A DNA stretch of 64,000 nt from CAVVMA01 sp963830715. Its GTDB lineage: Bacteria; Desulfobacterota; Binatia; Binatales; Binataceae. This document shows, piece after piece, positions 45,972 to 54,679 of the stretch; the first letter of the stretch is position 1; every line of letters begins with the position of its first letter. A program made the position numbers and the translations under genes. The DNA lies in NCBI GenBank assembly GCA_963830715.1, contig CAWHNS010000009.1, forward strand, positions 1 through 64,000, read 5' to 3'. The notes under the pieces are model-generated. The model saw only the letters and a program-made list of their open reading frames with translations, was not told where the DNA came from and made no database searches.

Positions 45972-46673
45972 TCATGCCCGCGGCGGGTGCGACGTCTGGC
46001 ATCCGATCCACACCGCGCCGCCCTCGAAGTACTCCTTCTTCCAGATCGGCACGATCTCCTTGAGCCGATCGATCGCGAAACGACACGCGTCGAAAGCGTC
46101 GCCGCGATGGGGCGCCGAGACCGCGATCGACACCGAGGCCTCGCCGATTTCCACCACGCCGATCCGATGAGCCATCGCGATGCGCGTGATTGTGAATCGA
46201 CGCCCGGCTTCGTCGGCGATCTTGCGCATCTCCCGGAGCGCCATCGGCTCGTAAGCCTCGTACTCCAGGCGCACCACGATGCGGCCGGCATTCTCGCGCC
46301 GGGTCGTGCCGACGAAAGTGACCATCCCTCCGGCGCCTGGATCGGCGACCGCAGCTTCCAGGGCTGCGACGTCGATCGGATCGCGTCCGATTCGAATCGG
46401 CCCAAGCTTGCCCAAAGGCGCCTCCGATCCTCCGCTCACCGGCGGAATGAAGGCGACTTCGTCGTTGTTCCTCGGCCGGAAATCGGCCTCGACATATTCC
46501 TGGTTGACGGCGAACGCGATCGCATCGCGATTACCACCCAACGCCGGGAACTCCTCGACCAGGCTCCGCCAGATCTCGCCAATCGTCGCATCGTCGGGGA
46601 ACTCCCGCGTAAGCTCGCCGGTTTTCGCGCGCTCGCGCAGCGTTGCGAATAGCCTGAGCGTGAGCTGCTTCAC
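45972..46673 (-). CDS. Fused MoaD-MoaE, molybdopterin synthase
   Basis: 233 residues in one reading frame. The first about 85 residues are a MoaD-like ubiquitin-fold sulfur carrier (VKQLTLRLFATLRERAKTG ... VAFIPPVSGG). A linker SEAPLGKLG follows, then MoaE (IDVAALEAAVADPGAGGMVTF, MAHRIGVVEIGEASV, IVPIWKKEYFEGG). MoaD needs a free C-terminal Gly-Gly for thiocarboxylation, so a fusion must be cut or act differently; the tuberculosis MoaX fusion is known to be cleaved after its Gly-Gly. The start is GTG at 46673, which overlaps the moaB stop (GTGA). Confidence 0.9.
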   Translation of the reverse strand: MKQLTLRLFATLRERAKTGELTREFPDDATIGEIWRSLVEEFPALGGNRDAIAFAVNQEYVEADFRPRNNDEVAFIPPVSGGSEAPLGKLGPIRIGRDPIDVAALEAAVADPGAGGMVTFVGTTRRENAGRIVVRLEYEAYEPMALREMRKIADEAGRRFTITRIAMAHRIGVVEIGEASVSIAVSAPHRGDAFDACRFAIDRLKEIVPIWKKEYFEGGAVWIGCQTSHPPRA

Positions 46674-47167
46674 AGACCCAACTGCGCCGCGATATGCCCC
46701 AGCTCCGGGAGCAGCAGCTTCTCGAGCGCGAGCTTGCAAGCCGCCGGCGAACCCGGAATCGAAACCAGGATCTTGCCCGCGCTCACTCCCGCCAGCGCGC
46801 GGCTCATCATCGCCTTCGATCCCACTTCCTGATACGACAGCATCCGGAACAGCTCGCCGAATCCTTCCAGTTCCTTGGCGAGCAGCGAACGCACCACCTC
46901 GACCGTGCTGTCGCGCGGCGCGATTCCGGTGCCGCCGTTGACGATAATTCCGTCGAGCTTCGGCAGATTGGCCGTGATAGCATCGCGGATTCGCAGCGGG
47001 TCGTCGGGAACGATCTCGTAGTGGGACACGCGATGGCCGGCGGCCTCGAGCATCTCGCGCACCAGCGCCCCGCTTTCGTCGGTTTGAGGCGTCCGCGTGT
47101 CGCTGGCGGTGATCACGCCGAGGCTTAGCCCTTTGCGCGCGCCCTCGTGATGCGGATGAACGGACAC
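46670..47167 (-). CDS. moaB: MoaB/MogA-like molybdopterin adenylyltransferase
   Basis: 165 residues. It has LGVITASDTRTPQTDESG, DGIIVNGGTGIAPRDSTVEV and LVSIPGSPAACKLALEKLLLP, all hallmarks of MoaB/MogA proteins, which adenylate molybdopterin before molybdenum insertion. Its stop overlaps the GTG start of the fused moaD-moaE gene, so the two are one operon. It is divergent from the TVP38 gene with only 54 bases between. Confidence 0.9.
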   Translation of the reverse strand: MSVHPHHEGARKGLSLGVITASDTRTPQTDESGALVREMLEAAGHRVSHYEIVPDDPLRIRDAITANLPKLDGIIVNGGTGIAPRDSTVEVVRSLLAKELEGFGELFRMLSYQEVGSKAMMSRALAGVSAGKILVSIPGSPAACKLALEKLLLPELGHIAAQLGL

Positions 47168-47221
47168 AACCGAGAATTATAACATTCGCCGGTAAGGCAT
47201 AATAATGAGCGCGAGCCTCTC

Positions 47222-47929
47222 ATGACCGCCGATACTCAGCCGAAGACCCGCGCGCGAGCCGGGGCTATTTTGTGGATCGCCGTCGCGATCGCGATAATCG
47301 GCGTCGCGCACTATTACAGGGCCGAGTCGTATCTCCAACGGGCGCTCGAATGGACCAGGGGCCTCGGTCCGCTTGGGCCGATCGTGTTCATCGCGATCTA
47401 CATTCTCGCCTGCGTCCTCTTCATTCCCGGCTCGATCCTGACTATCGGCGCGGGAGTGGTGTTCGGCGTGGTAAGAGGTTCGATCTACGTTTCAATCGCC
47501 GCGACGCTGGGAGCGACGGCCGCCTTCCTGATCGGACGCTACCTCGCGCGCGATTGGGTGGCCGCCAGGCTCGAGGCAAGCCCGAAGTTCAAGGCGATCG
47601 ACGAGGCGGTGGCGCGCGAGGGATGGAAAATCATCGCGCTCACGCGGCTGTCCCCGGTCTTCCCGTTCAACCTGCTCAACTACGCCTTCGGCCTGACGCG
47701 GGTCTCGCTGCGCGATTACTTCTTCGCATCGTGGGCCGGTATGATCCCGGGAACCGTGATGTACGTCTATATCGGTTCGCTCGCCGGCGACCTCGCCAAG
47801 GCCGGAGCAAAGGCTCCGAGCACGCCCGGCCGATGGGCCCTCAACCTGGTGGGTTTCGCCGCGACGGTCGCGGTCGCGGTTTACGTCGCGCGCATCGGCG
47901 CCAAAGCGCTTAGGGAAAAGACCGTCTAA
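47222..47929 (+). CDS. TVP38/TMEM64 (VTT-domain) membrane protein
   Basis: 235 residues with five transmembrane helices. It has the VTT/DedA-type motifs VFIAIYILACVLFIPGS and AAFLIGRYLARDWVAARLE, then IALTRLSPVFPFNLLNYAFGLTRV. Family members probably scramble or flip lipids. It is 14 bases from the flavin oxidoreductase gene; TVP38 with mercuric-reductase-like oxidoreductase is a commonly seen pair. Confidence 0.87.
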   Translation: MTADTQPKTRARAGAILWIAVAIAIIGVAHYYRAESYLQRALEWTRGLGPLGPIVFIAIYILACVLFIPGSILTIGAGVVFGVVRGSIYVSIAATLGATAAFLIGRYLARDWVAARLEASPKFKAIDEAVAREGWKIIALTRLSPVFPFNLLNYAFGLTRVSLRDYFFASWAGMIPGTVMYVYIGSLAGDLAKAGAKAPSTPGRWALNLVGFAATVAVAVYVARIGAKALREKTV

Positions 47930-47943
47930 GCAGGGAGGGAACC

Positions 47944-49482
47944 GTGGCCGACGATGCTGCAGGGCGTCTCACTATCGCCCCGATGGACCCCCATAATCGC
48001 GCGCTCGCCGCCAATGTCCATCCGGAGGGTTGGCCGAATCCGGAACCGGCTTTGCGCTACAACCTGGTCGTGGTCGGCGCCGGGACGGCAGGACTCGTCG
48101 CCGCGGCTGGCGCCGCCGGACTTGGCGCCAGAGTCGCGCTGATCGAGCGCGATCTGATGGGCGGGGATTGCCTGAATTTCGGATGCGTACCCTCGAAGGC
48201 GCTGATTCGCGCCTCGCGCGCATTGGCCGAGGTCCGCGACGCCGCGCGGTTCGGCGTCGAAGTGCCGGCGGGCACGCAGGTCAACTTTCCGTTCGTAATG
48301 GAGCGGATGCGCCGCATCCGGGCGGAGATGAGCGCCAAGGATTCGGCGGCGCGCTTCAAGTCGCTGGGCGTGGACGTGTTTATCGGCGAGGGACGGTTCA
48401 AAGGCCCCGACACGATCGGCGTCGACGGCAGGACGCTTCGCTTCGCGCGCGCCGCCGTTACCACCGGGGCTCGCGCCGCCACGCCCCCGATTCCGGGGCT
48501 CGCCGAGGTCGGGTATCTCACCAACGAGACGGTCTTCTCGCTGACCGGCCTGCCCCGCCGCCTGACAGTGATCGGCGCCGGGCCGATCGGATGCGAGCTC
48601 GCGCAGATGTTCAGGCGCTTCGGCTCCGACGTCACCTTGATGGAAGTAGCTCCGCAGATTCTGATCCGTGAAGACCGCGACGCTGCCGAACGTGTCGAAC
48701 GCTCGCTGCTTCGCGACGGCTTAAACCTGCTCACATCCTGCAACATCAAGAGCGTAGAGCGGCGCGGCGGCGATCGGATCATTCATCTGGAGCGCGGCGG
48801 CGAGTCCATCGAGATTGCGGCCGACGAGATACTGATCGGAGCGGGGCGCGCGCCGGCCGTCGCCAATCTTGGTCTCGAAGCAGCCGGCGTGGAATACGAC
48901 CGCGTGCATGGAATCAAGGTGAACGATCGCTTGCAGACTACCAATTCCCGAATCTACGCGGCGGGCGACGTGTGCTCGGCCTACAAGTTCACTCACATGT
49001 CGGACGCGATGGCGCGCGTGCTGATTCGCAACGCGTTGTTCCTCGGGCGCGCCCGGGCGAGCGCGCTGGTCGTTCCCTGGTGCACCTACACCGATCCCGA
49101 GATCGCGCACGTCGGACTCTACGAGGCCGAGGCGCGAAGTCGCGGCTACCAGGTCGCAACCTTCGCGCAGGAACTCAGCGACGTCGATCGCGCGGTGCTC
49201 GACGGCGAGAGCGAGGGCTTCGTCAAAGTGCATATGGACCGCAAGCGCGGCCGTATGCTCGGCGCGACGATCGTCGCGAGCCACGCCGGCGAGATGATCT
49301 CCGAATTGACCACCGCGATCGCGGCTGGACTCCGCCTGGGATCGCTCGCCGACGTGATACATCCTTATCCGACCCAGGCCGAGGCGATTCGCAAGACCGC
49401 CGACGCCTACAATCGCACGCGCCTCACGCCGTTCGTGAAGCGGATGTTCGAGCGATGGTTCGCGCTGCGGCGCTACGTCTGA
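47944..49482 (+). CDS. Mercuric reductase/dihydrolipoamide dehydrogenase-like flavoprotein
   Basis: 512 residues. It has the FAD motif VVVGAGTAGLVAAAGAA, the redox motif GGDCLNFGCVPSKALIRA (Cys-x4-Cys), the second dinucleotide motif VIGAGPIGCELAQMF, and the C-terminal VIHPYPTQAEAIRKTADAY. It lacks an N-terminal heavy-metal domain and, at the end, the vicinal Cys pair of real MerA. The start is GTG at 47944 with AGGGAGGG upstream. The substrate is unknown. Confidence 0.88.
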   Translation: MADDAAGRLTIAPMDPHNRALAANVHPEGWPNPEPALRYNLVVVGAGTAGLVAAAGAAGLGARVALIERDLMGGDCLNFGCVPSKALIRASRALAEVRDAARFGVEVPAGTQVNFPFVMERMRRIRAEMSAKDSAARFKSLGVDVFIGEGRFKGPDTIGVDGRTLRFARAAVTTGARAATPPIPGLAEVGYLTNETVFSLTGLPRRLTVIGAGPIGCELAQMFRRFGSDVTLMEVAPQILIREDRDAAERVERSLLRDGLNLLTSCNIKSVERRGGDRIIHLERGGESIEIAADEILIGAGRAPAVANLGLEAAGVEYDRVHGIKVNDRLQTTNSRIYAAGDVCSAYKFTHMSDAMARVLIRNALFLGRARASALVVPWCTYTDPEIAHVGLYEAEARSRGYQVATFAQELSDVDRAVLDGESEGFVKVHMDRKRGRMLGATIVASHAGEMISELTTAIAAGLRLGSLADVIHPYPTQAEAIRKTADAYNRTRLTPFVKRMFERWFALRRYV

Positions 49483-49572
49483 CGGCAGGGGCTATCGTCC
49501 AAAGAGACGATGTGACCCTTGCCGCGCGACGCAATACAATCTAATCGCGGTGGGCAACTACGAGGTGAACCG

Positions 49573-50655
49573 ATGGCGCTGACACATACTATCGAGGCTC
49601 GGCCGATTGAGAATCGCTACGCGCGCGGCTGGCACTGCCTGGGGCTGACGGCCGACTACGCCGATGGAAAGCCTCACACCCTGAACGCCTTCGGCTCCCG
49701 GCTGGTCGCATACCAGGGCGAGGATCGGCAGGTCCACGTTCTCGACGGCTATTGCCCGCACATGGGCGGCGACCTGAGCCACGGCGAGGTGCGCGGCAAT
49801 TCGGTGCTCTGCCCGTTCCATCACTGGAGCTACGGCCCCGACGGCAAGTGCGACAATATCCCCTATTGCAGGCGAATCCCGCCGAAGGCGAGAGTCCGGT
49901 CGTGGCCGACCTGCGAACAGAACAAGCTGCTGTTCGTGTGGCACGATCCGGAGGGCGATCCGCCGCCGTCTGAAGTCGCGATTCCGCGTCTCGATGCCTG
50001 CTTCTCCGATCAGTGGAGCGACTGGGTAATCGAAAAGTGGACTATCAATACCAACTGCCGCGAACTAATCGATAATATATCCGACATGGCGCACTTCGCC
50101 TATGTGCATAGCGTGCCGACTACCTATTTCGGAAATCTCTTCGAGGGCCACAAGGCGACTCAGGTGATGGTCGGCAGGGGGCAAGGCCCCAACGGCGAGG
50201 GCGGCATCATGACTCGCGCCACCTATTTCGGTCCCGCCTACCAAATCACCGAGATGAAGGGCGAGATGGGCGGCTTCCCGATCGATTCCGTCCTGCTCAA
50301 CTGTCACGTCCCGATCACGCTCAACAGCTTCGACCTGCGCTTCGGGATGCTGGTGCGCAGGATGGAGGGCGTAAGCGAGGACTTGAGCCGCCAGATCGCG
50401 CAAGCCTATATCAAGGGAATCCAGGACGGCTTCTATCAGGACGTCGCGATCTGGGACAACAAGGTGCGAATAGATAATCCGCTGCTGTGCGACGGCGATG
50501 GTCCGATATATCAGTTGCGCGAGTGGTATCGGCAGTTCTACGTCAACGCCGCGGACGTTCCCCCGAAGATGCGCGAGCGGCAGACATTCGAGCCGGGCAG
50601 CGAACTGGCTACTCCGCCGCCGCTGCATCACGTCTTCGAGCCGCAGCCGCGATAG
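49573..50655 (+). CDS. Rieske non-heme iron oxygenase, KshA-like
   Basis: 360 residues. The Rieske cluster motif is seen as CPHMGGDLSHGEV and CPFHHWSY (Cys-x-His ... Cys-x2-His). The catalytic iron motif DNISDMAHFAYVHSVP has the Asp-x2-His-x4-His pattern. The whole sequence, including the start NRYARGWHCLGLTADY, resembles KshA, the oxygenase of 3-ketosteroid 9-alpha-hydroxylase, and related terpenoid hydroxylases. It needs a reductase, not found in the window. The ATG at 49573 is preceded by GAGGTGA; an in-frame start 54 bases upstream is less likely. Confidence 0.82.
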   Translation: MALTHTIEARPIENRYARGWHCLGLTADYADGKPHTLNAFGSRLVAYQGEDRQVHVLDGYCPHMGGDLSHGEVRGNSVLCPFHHWSYGPDGKCDNIPYCRRIPPKARVRSWPTCEQNKLLFVWHDPEGDPPPSEVAIPRLDACFSDQWSDWVIEKWTINTNCRELIDNISDMAHFAYVHSVPTTYFGNLFEGHKATQVMVGRGQGPNGEGGIMTRATYFGPAYQITEMKGEMGGFPIDSVLLNCHVPITLNSFDLRFGMLVRRMEGVSEDLSRQIAQAYIKGIQDGFYQDVAIWDNKVRIDNPLLCDGDGPIYQLREWYRQFYVNAADVPPKMRERQTFEPGSELATPPPLHHVFEPQPR

Positions 50656-50711
50656 CGGGAACGCGGAGATCGCTTCGCGCGGATTCTTCGCCGTCGGCTA
50701 TCGCCTCAGCC

Positions 50712-50790
50712 CAGAATGACAATCCAAACGGAGCTGAGGGGTTGTCATCCTGAGGTGAGCGCCAGCGAAGCCGAAGGATCTGCGCGAAGC
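50712..50790. repeat. Dispersed intergenic repeat (TGTCATCCTGAG-type)
   Basis: The segment contains TTGTCATCCTGAGG at 50742 and GCGAAGCCGAAGGATCTGCG nearby, a pattern I know as a common scattered intergenic sequence in environmental genomes. Partly inverted copies CAGAATGACAA and TTGTCATCCTG (10 of 11 paired) suggest a hairpin. It lies between convergent genes. It is only seen once in the window, so its abundance here is untested. Confidence 0.5.
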
Positions 50791-50835
50791 GATTCTGGCC
50801 GTTGAGGCTCCTCAACAGCCTGATGAGCGCGTTGC

Positions 50836-51258
50836 CTATTCCCCGATCACCTTGATCAGCACGCGCTTGGGGCGGCGGCCGTCGAATTCGCCGTAGAAGA
50901 TCTGTTCCCACGGACCGAAGTCGAGCTTGCCGTTGGTGACCGCAATCACCACTTCGCGGCCCATCACCTGGCGCTTGTGATGCGCGTCGCCGTTGTCCTC
51001 CCCGGTGCGATTGTGATGGTACCGATCGGGACTCGGGTCGAACGGCGCGAGCGATTCGAGCCAGCGCTTGTAGTCTTCATGGAGGCCGGGCTCGTCGTCG
51101 TTGATAAAGACCGACGCGGTGATATGCATCGCGTTCACCAGGCACAGGCCCTCCCGAACGCCGCTCTCCGCGACCGCCTTTACCACCTCGCTCGTGATAT
51201 TCACGAAATCCATCCGGGCCGGCACTTTCATCGTCAGATAGCTGGTATGTGACCGCAT
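50836..51258 (-). CDS. YjbQ-family protein (secondary thiamine-phosphate synthase type)
   Basis: 140 residues. It has LTMKVPARMDFVNITSEVVKAV, CLVNAMHITASVFINDDEPG, YHHNRTGEDNGDAHHKRQVMG and GPWEQIFYGEFDGRRPKRVLIK, which are the conserved motifs of the UPF0047/YjbQ family. Some members have weak thiamine-phosphate synthase activity; the physiological role is not known. The start ATG at 51258 has AAGGAG upstream. Confidence 0.9.
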   Translation of the reverse strand: MRSHTSYLTMKVPARMDFVNITSEVVKAVAESGVREGLCLVNAMHITASVFINDDEPGLHEDYKRWLESLAPFDPSPDRYHHNRTGEDNGDAHHKRQVMGREVVIAVTNGKLDFGPWEQIFYGEFDGRRPKRVLIKVIGE

Positions 51259-51304
51259 CTTTATGCTCCTTCGGCTGGTTATGGTGATCGGCTCCCAACG
51301 TCCT

Positions 51305-52526
51305 ATGATATACGCGCAATGGCCGGAGCACTGGCGAAGAGGAAGCGGGCCGACACGCGCCGCACGAACGCCCCGCGGCGAATCGCGCATCTACCCGTCA
51401 TTGCCGCTTTCGCTGGCGCAGTTCAGCGAGTTGGTTGGCGCCGTGTACCAGGGTCCGCTCGAATCGGTTCCCTGGAAAACCGCGCTCGAACTCGTCCGGC
51501 GCCATCTGCGCGCGATCTATGTCACCCTGATGCTCCGCCCTCCATCGTCGGATCGCGCGGGCCTGATGGTCAACGCGGCGGGCGATCGCCCGCTCGAGCG
51601 CGAGGCATCCTACAGCAATTACTACTACACGCTCGATCCCTTCGTCGGACTGCCTCCCGATCGCGTCGTCACGGTGGAGGAGATCGTCGGCGGATCGAAG
51701 TGGCGCGAGAGCGAATTCTACAAGCAGTTCCTGAAGCCGATCGACGTGCTGCACGTGCTGGGCGCCGACATCCGCACCGACGACGGAGTCGAGTGCCGGT
51801 TTCGGGTCTGCCGTTCGCACGCCGAGGTCCCCTTTTCCGAAAGTGACAAGGCGCTGTGCTCGGTCGCTGCTGCCGCATCTGAAGCGCGCAGTGCAGTTGC
51901 ACTCGCATCTCGACCTGATCGAATCGGAGCGCAAGCTCTACGCCGGCACGGTCGATCGGATGCTGGTCGGGACCGTCATCCTCGACCAGAACGGCGCTGT
52001 CACCAGAACCAACAACGTCGCAGACGAATTGTTGCGCGAAAGTGATGGAGTACGGCTGGTCAAGGGAACGCTGGCGGCCGACTACGGCCCGGAGAATCGC
52101 GAGCTGCAGCGGCTGATCGGGCAGGCGCTGACCGGGCGCACCGGCGCGCCGGCGGTGATCAAGGGGATGTCGATCGCGCGCCCGTCCGGCCGCGGCAAGC
52201 TCGGCGTGCTGATCCGCACTCTGCCGCCCGGCGATTGGTCGGAGGCAAAGCGCCGGCCGTCGGTCGCAGTCTTCATCCGCGATCCGGAGCGCAAGTCGGA
52301 AGCCTCGCACGAGATGGTGCGGCGGCTGTTCGATCTGACGCCGGCGGAAGCCTCGCTCGCGCTGCTGCTGGCCAATGGTCTCAGCCTGGACGACGCGGCT
52401 CTGGAGTTGAAAATCCGCAAGAATACCGCTCGGGCGCATCTTCGATCGATATTCTCGAAAATCGGCGTGACGAGGCAAACCACGCTGGTGCGCGTCCTGC
52501 TAAGCAGCGTGATCTGGCTGGGCTGA
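51305..52526 (+). pseudogene. LuxR-type transcription regulator, one frame break
   Basis: The C-terminal 60 residues are a LuxR helix-turn-helix (FDLTPAEASLALLLANGLSL and ARAHLRSIFSKIGVTRQTTL). The centre contains a PAS-like region (TVDRMLVGTVILDQNGAV). The N-terminal segment (YSNYYYTLDPFVGLPPDRVV) lies in another frame. They join at about 51865, where removing one G makes CSSLLPHLKRAV. Start uncertain (51305 chosen). It lies near KshA-, HsaA- and KstD-like genes and could control them, though this is a guess. Confidence 0.75.
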
Positions 52527-52603
52527 TCGCGCAGGACGGACGCGACAACAGCCGCAACAATGGTCCGGACGGCGTATCGAGGGCGCGGGGAGAGCGGATA
52601 CTG

Positions 52604-53033
52604 CTAAGGAGTCTTGAGCCCGGCGGCTTTCGCGAGCCGCTTCTGTCGCTTGTCGAAGGTGATGAAGGTGTCGGCCCCGTTCACAAGCGCAGCGGCGACG
52701 TGGATGACATCGAGGGTGCGCGTGCCCAGCCTCGCGGTCCAGGTCTGCGACCAGCCGGGTGGCTTGCAGCGTAGACCGGCTCTGGCAAGCCCTGACTGAA
52801 AACACTCCGGCACGCACGTCAGCGCGGAACGCCGCGTACGCCGCACGCACCTGGGGCAGATGGAGTTCGCCGCGAAACAGGCGCAGTTGCAGGGCGTTGA
52901 CCAGCTCCAACTCGCCGATCCGGGTCAGAAAAATCGGGAGCGGCGCGTTCTGCATCCATTTTGCCGCTTCGACGGAATTCGAATCCGGACAGTACAAAGA
53001 GACGAGAAAGCTGGTGTCGGCGTACACGCTCAA
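52604..53033 (-). pseudogene. VapC-like PIN-domain toxin, one frame break
   Basis: The N-terminal part has VYADTSFLVSLYCPD, with the first PIN aspartate, and IGELELVNALQLRL with the glutamate. The C-terminal part, in another frame, has TLDVIHVAAALVNGADTFITFD with the other PIN acidic residues. The change is at about 52735. It would be a ribonuclease toxin of about 140 residues. The start is TTG at 53033, overlapping the antitoxin stop (TTGA), as in the island pair. Confidence 0.78.
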
Positions 53034-53275
53034 AGGCGATCTCGATCCTGCGCCACAAGCTCGGCCCCGCTGACCGCGAGAGTTTTGTCGCCATAGATCG
53101 TCCGCAGCCGGGCGAGAAAATCGGGACGGCGCAGTGAGATCCGGGCAACCGGAACAAGTCGCGCGATTACCCGCTTTCGTCTGGTGATTTCGACCTTTTG
53201 ACCTGCCTGCAAAAGCCGCTCAACCTCGGGAAAGCGGTAGCGGAGGTCGCGTATGCTGGCTTTCATGTGATGCAT
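53030..53275 (-). CDS. VapB-like antitoxin
   Basis: 81 residues if begun at 53275 (MHHMKASIRDLRYRFPEVE) or 78 from the third-to-fourth codon Met at 53266. The N-terminal FPEVERLLQAGQKVEITRRKRVIARLVPV is the Phd/YefM or AbrB-like DNA-binding region of VapB-type antitoxins. It partners with the PIN toxin downstream. A perfect inverted repeat covers the start codons, probably its own operator. Confidence 0.75.
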   Translation of the reverse strand: MHHMKASIRDLRYRFPEVERLLQAGQKVEITRRKRVIARLVPVARISLRRPDFLARLRTIYGDKTLAVSGAELVAQDRDRL

Positions 53276-53286
53276 TCTAGCATCAC
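53267..53286. promoter_or_regulatory. Palindrome at the vapB start, likely operator
   Basis: GTGATGC and GCATCAC are perfect 7-bp inverted arms around a 6-base centre, overlapping the first antitoxin codon at 53275. Antitoxin-toxin operons are typically repressed by binding such palindromes. Being within the likely start region makes it a good autoregulatory site. Confidence 0.55.
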
Positions 53287-53482
53287 TTGGTCACCTGCGA
53301 AACATGAAGCCGCGAAGGCGTTGAGAATCCAGCGCCCGCGCGACGACCCGGCGCGGCGAACCCCTTCCCGCTAGTCTCTTCGGACGATGGAACTCGCATC
53401 GGCGTCGTGAGAGCATCCCGTTGATCCGTCTATGGGCCGTGCGCCATCTTAAAGCCTCCCGGGGGCGCACCAGGGAGAAGCC

Positions 53483-54679
53483 ATGCAGCTCGAAGTCTCT
53501 GCGGATACTGAAGTCGGGAAGTCGCTCGTCGGCCGGGCGCGCGAGATGGTGCCGATGCTCGCCGAACGCGCGGCGCGTGCGGAGAAGGAACGCTGCATCC
53601 CCGCCGAGACTATCGCGGATTTCCAGAACGCCGGATTCTTCCGCATCCTCCAGCCCAGGCGTTACGGCGGCTACGAGCTCGACCCGCAAGTCTTCTATGA
53701 CGTCCAGATGACGCTCGCGGAAGGCTGCATGTCGAGCGGATGGGTCTACGGCGTGGTCGCGGTGCACAACTGGCAGATGGGGTTGTTCGACCAGCGCGCG
53801 CAGGACGACGTTTGGGGCAAGGACACCTCGACGCTGATTTGCTCGACCTATATGCCGAAGGGCCAGGTCAAGCGGGTCGAAGGCGGGTTCCGGTTCAGCG
53901 GGCGATGGGGTTTCTCCAGCGGCGTCGATCATGCGAAATGGATTTTCCTGGGCGGAATCGTGCCGTCAGAGGACGGGCGCGGCATGCCGGACTACCGGAC
54001 ATTTCTGCTCCCGCGCTCGGACTTCGAGGTGATCGACAACTGGCACGTGATGGGACTCAAGGGCACCGGCAGCAAGGAGATCGTCGTCAAGGATACCTTC
54101 GTGCCGGAGTATCGCACCCATAGCGGGATGGATGCCTTCAACGGCACAAGTCCCGGCCTCAAGGTCAATCATGCGCCGCTCTATCGACTGCCGTTCGCGC
54201 AGGTTTTCGTGCGCGCGGTATCGTCGGCGTCGATCGGCGCGCTGCAGGGCGCGCTCACTGCCTTTCGCGAGTATGGCGCGAAGCGCGTCAGCTCCAACGA
54301 TTTTTCGCGCACTGCGGAGGACCCGGCGGCGGAACTGGCCGCGGCCGACGCCGCGCTGGCGATAAGCGAAATGAAGCTCGCGCTGTATCAGAACTTCGAC
54401 TCGATGATGGGGAAGCTGCGGCGCGGCGAGCCGCTCGACCTAAACGATCGCATCCACTGGCGATACCAATCGGCCCAGGTTGCCGAGCGCTGCGCGGCGC
54501 ACGTCGATCGCCTGTTCCACGCCTGCGGCGGGCAGGGAATCTATCTCGACAATCCGATCCATCGCTACTTTCTCGATATTCACGCGGCGCGCAACCACTA
54601 CGCCAACAACCCGGATCGCTTCGGGCGCAACTACGGCGCCGTCCTGATGGGACTCGGGAGCACAGACTTCTTCGTATGA
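53483..54679 (+). CDS. Flavin-dependent monooxygenase, HsaA-like (acyl-CoA dehydrogenase fold)
   Basis: 398 residues. The N-terminal helical domain (ERCIPAETIADFQNAGFFRI) and middle strands (VEGGFRFSGRWGFSSGVDHAKW) with a C-terminal domain (LDNPIHRYFLDIHAARNHY) follow the class of HsaA/HpaB-like flavin monooxygenases. HsaA hydroxylates the A ring of 3-HSA in steroid catabolism. It would need a flavin reductase partner, not in the window. The stop overlaps the ATG of the KstD-like gene (ATGA). Confidence 0.8.
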   Translation: MQLEVSADTEVGKSLVGRAREMVPMLAERAARAEKERCIPAETIADFQNAGFFRILQPRRYGGYELDPQVFYDVQMTLAEGCMSSGWVYGVVAVHNWQMGLFDQRAQDDVWGKDTSTLICSTYMPKGQVKRVEGGFRFSGRWGFSSGVDHAKWIFLGGIVPSEDGRGMPDYRTFLLPRSDFEVIDNWHVMGLKGTGSKEIVVKDTFVPEYRTHSGMDAFNGTSPGLKVNHAPLYRLPFAQVFVRAVSSASIGALQGALTAFREYGAKRVSSNDFSRTAEDPAAELAAADAALAISEMKLALYQNFDSMMGKLRRGEPLDLNDRIHWRYQSAQVAERCAAHVDRLFHACGGQGIYLDNPIHRYFLDIHAARNHYANNPDRFGRNYGAVLMGLGSTDFFV

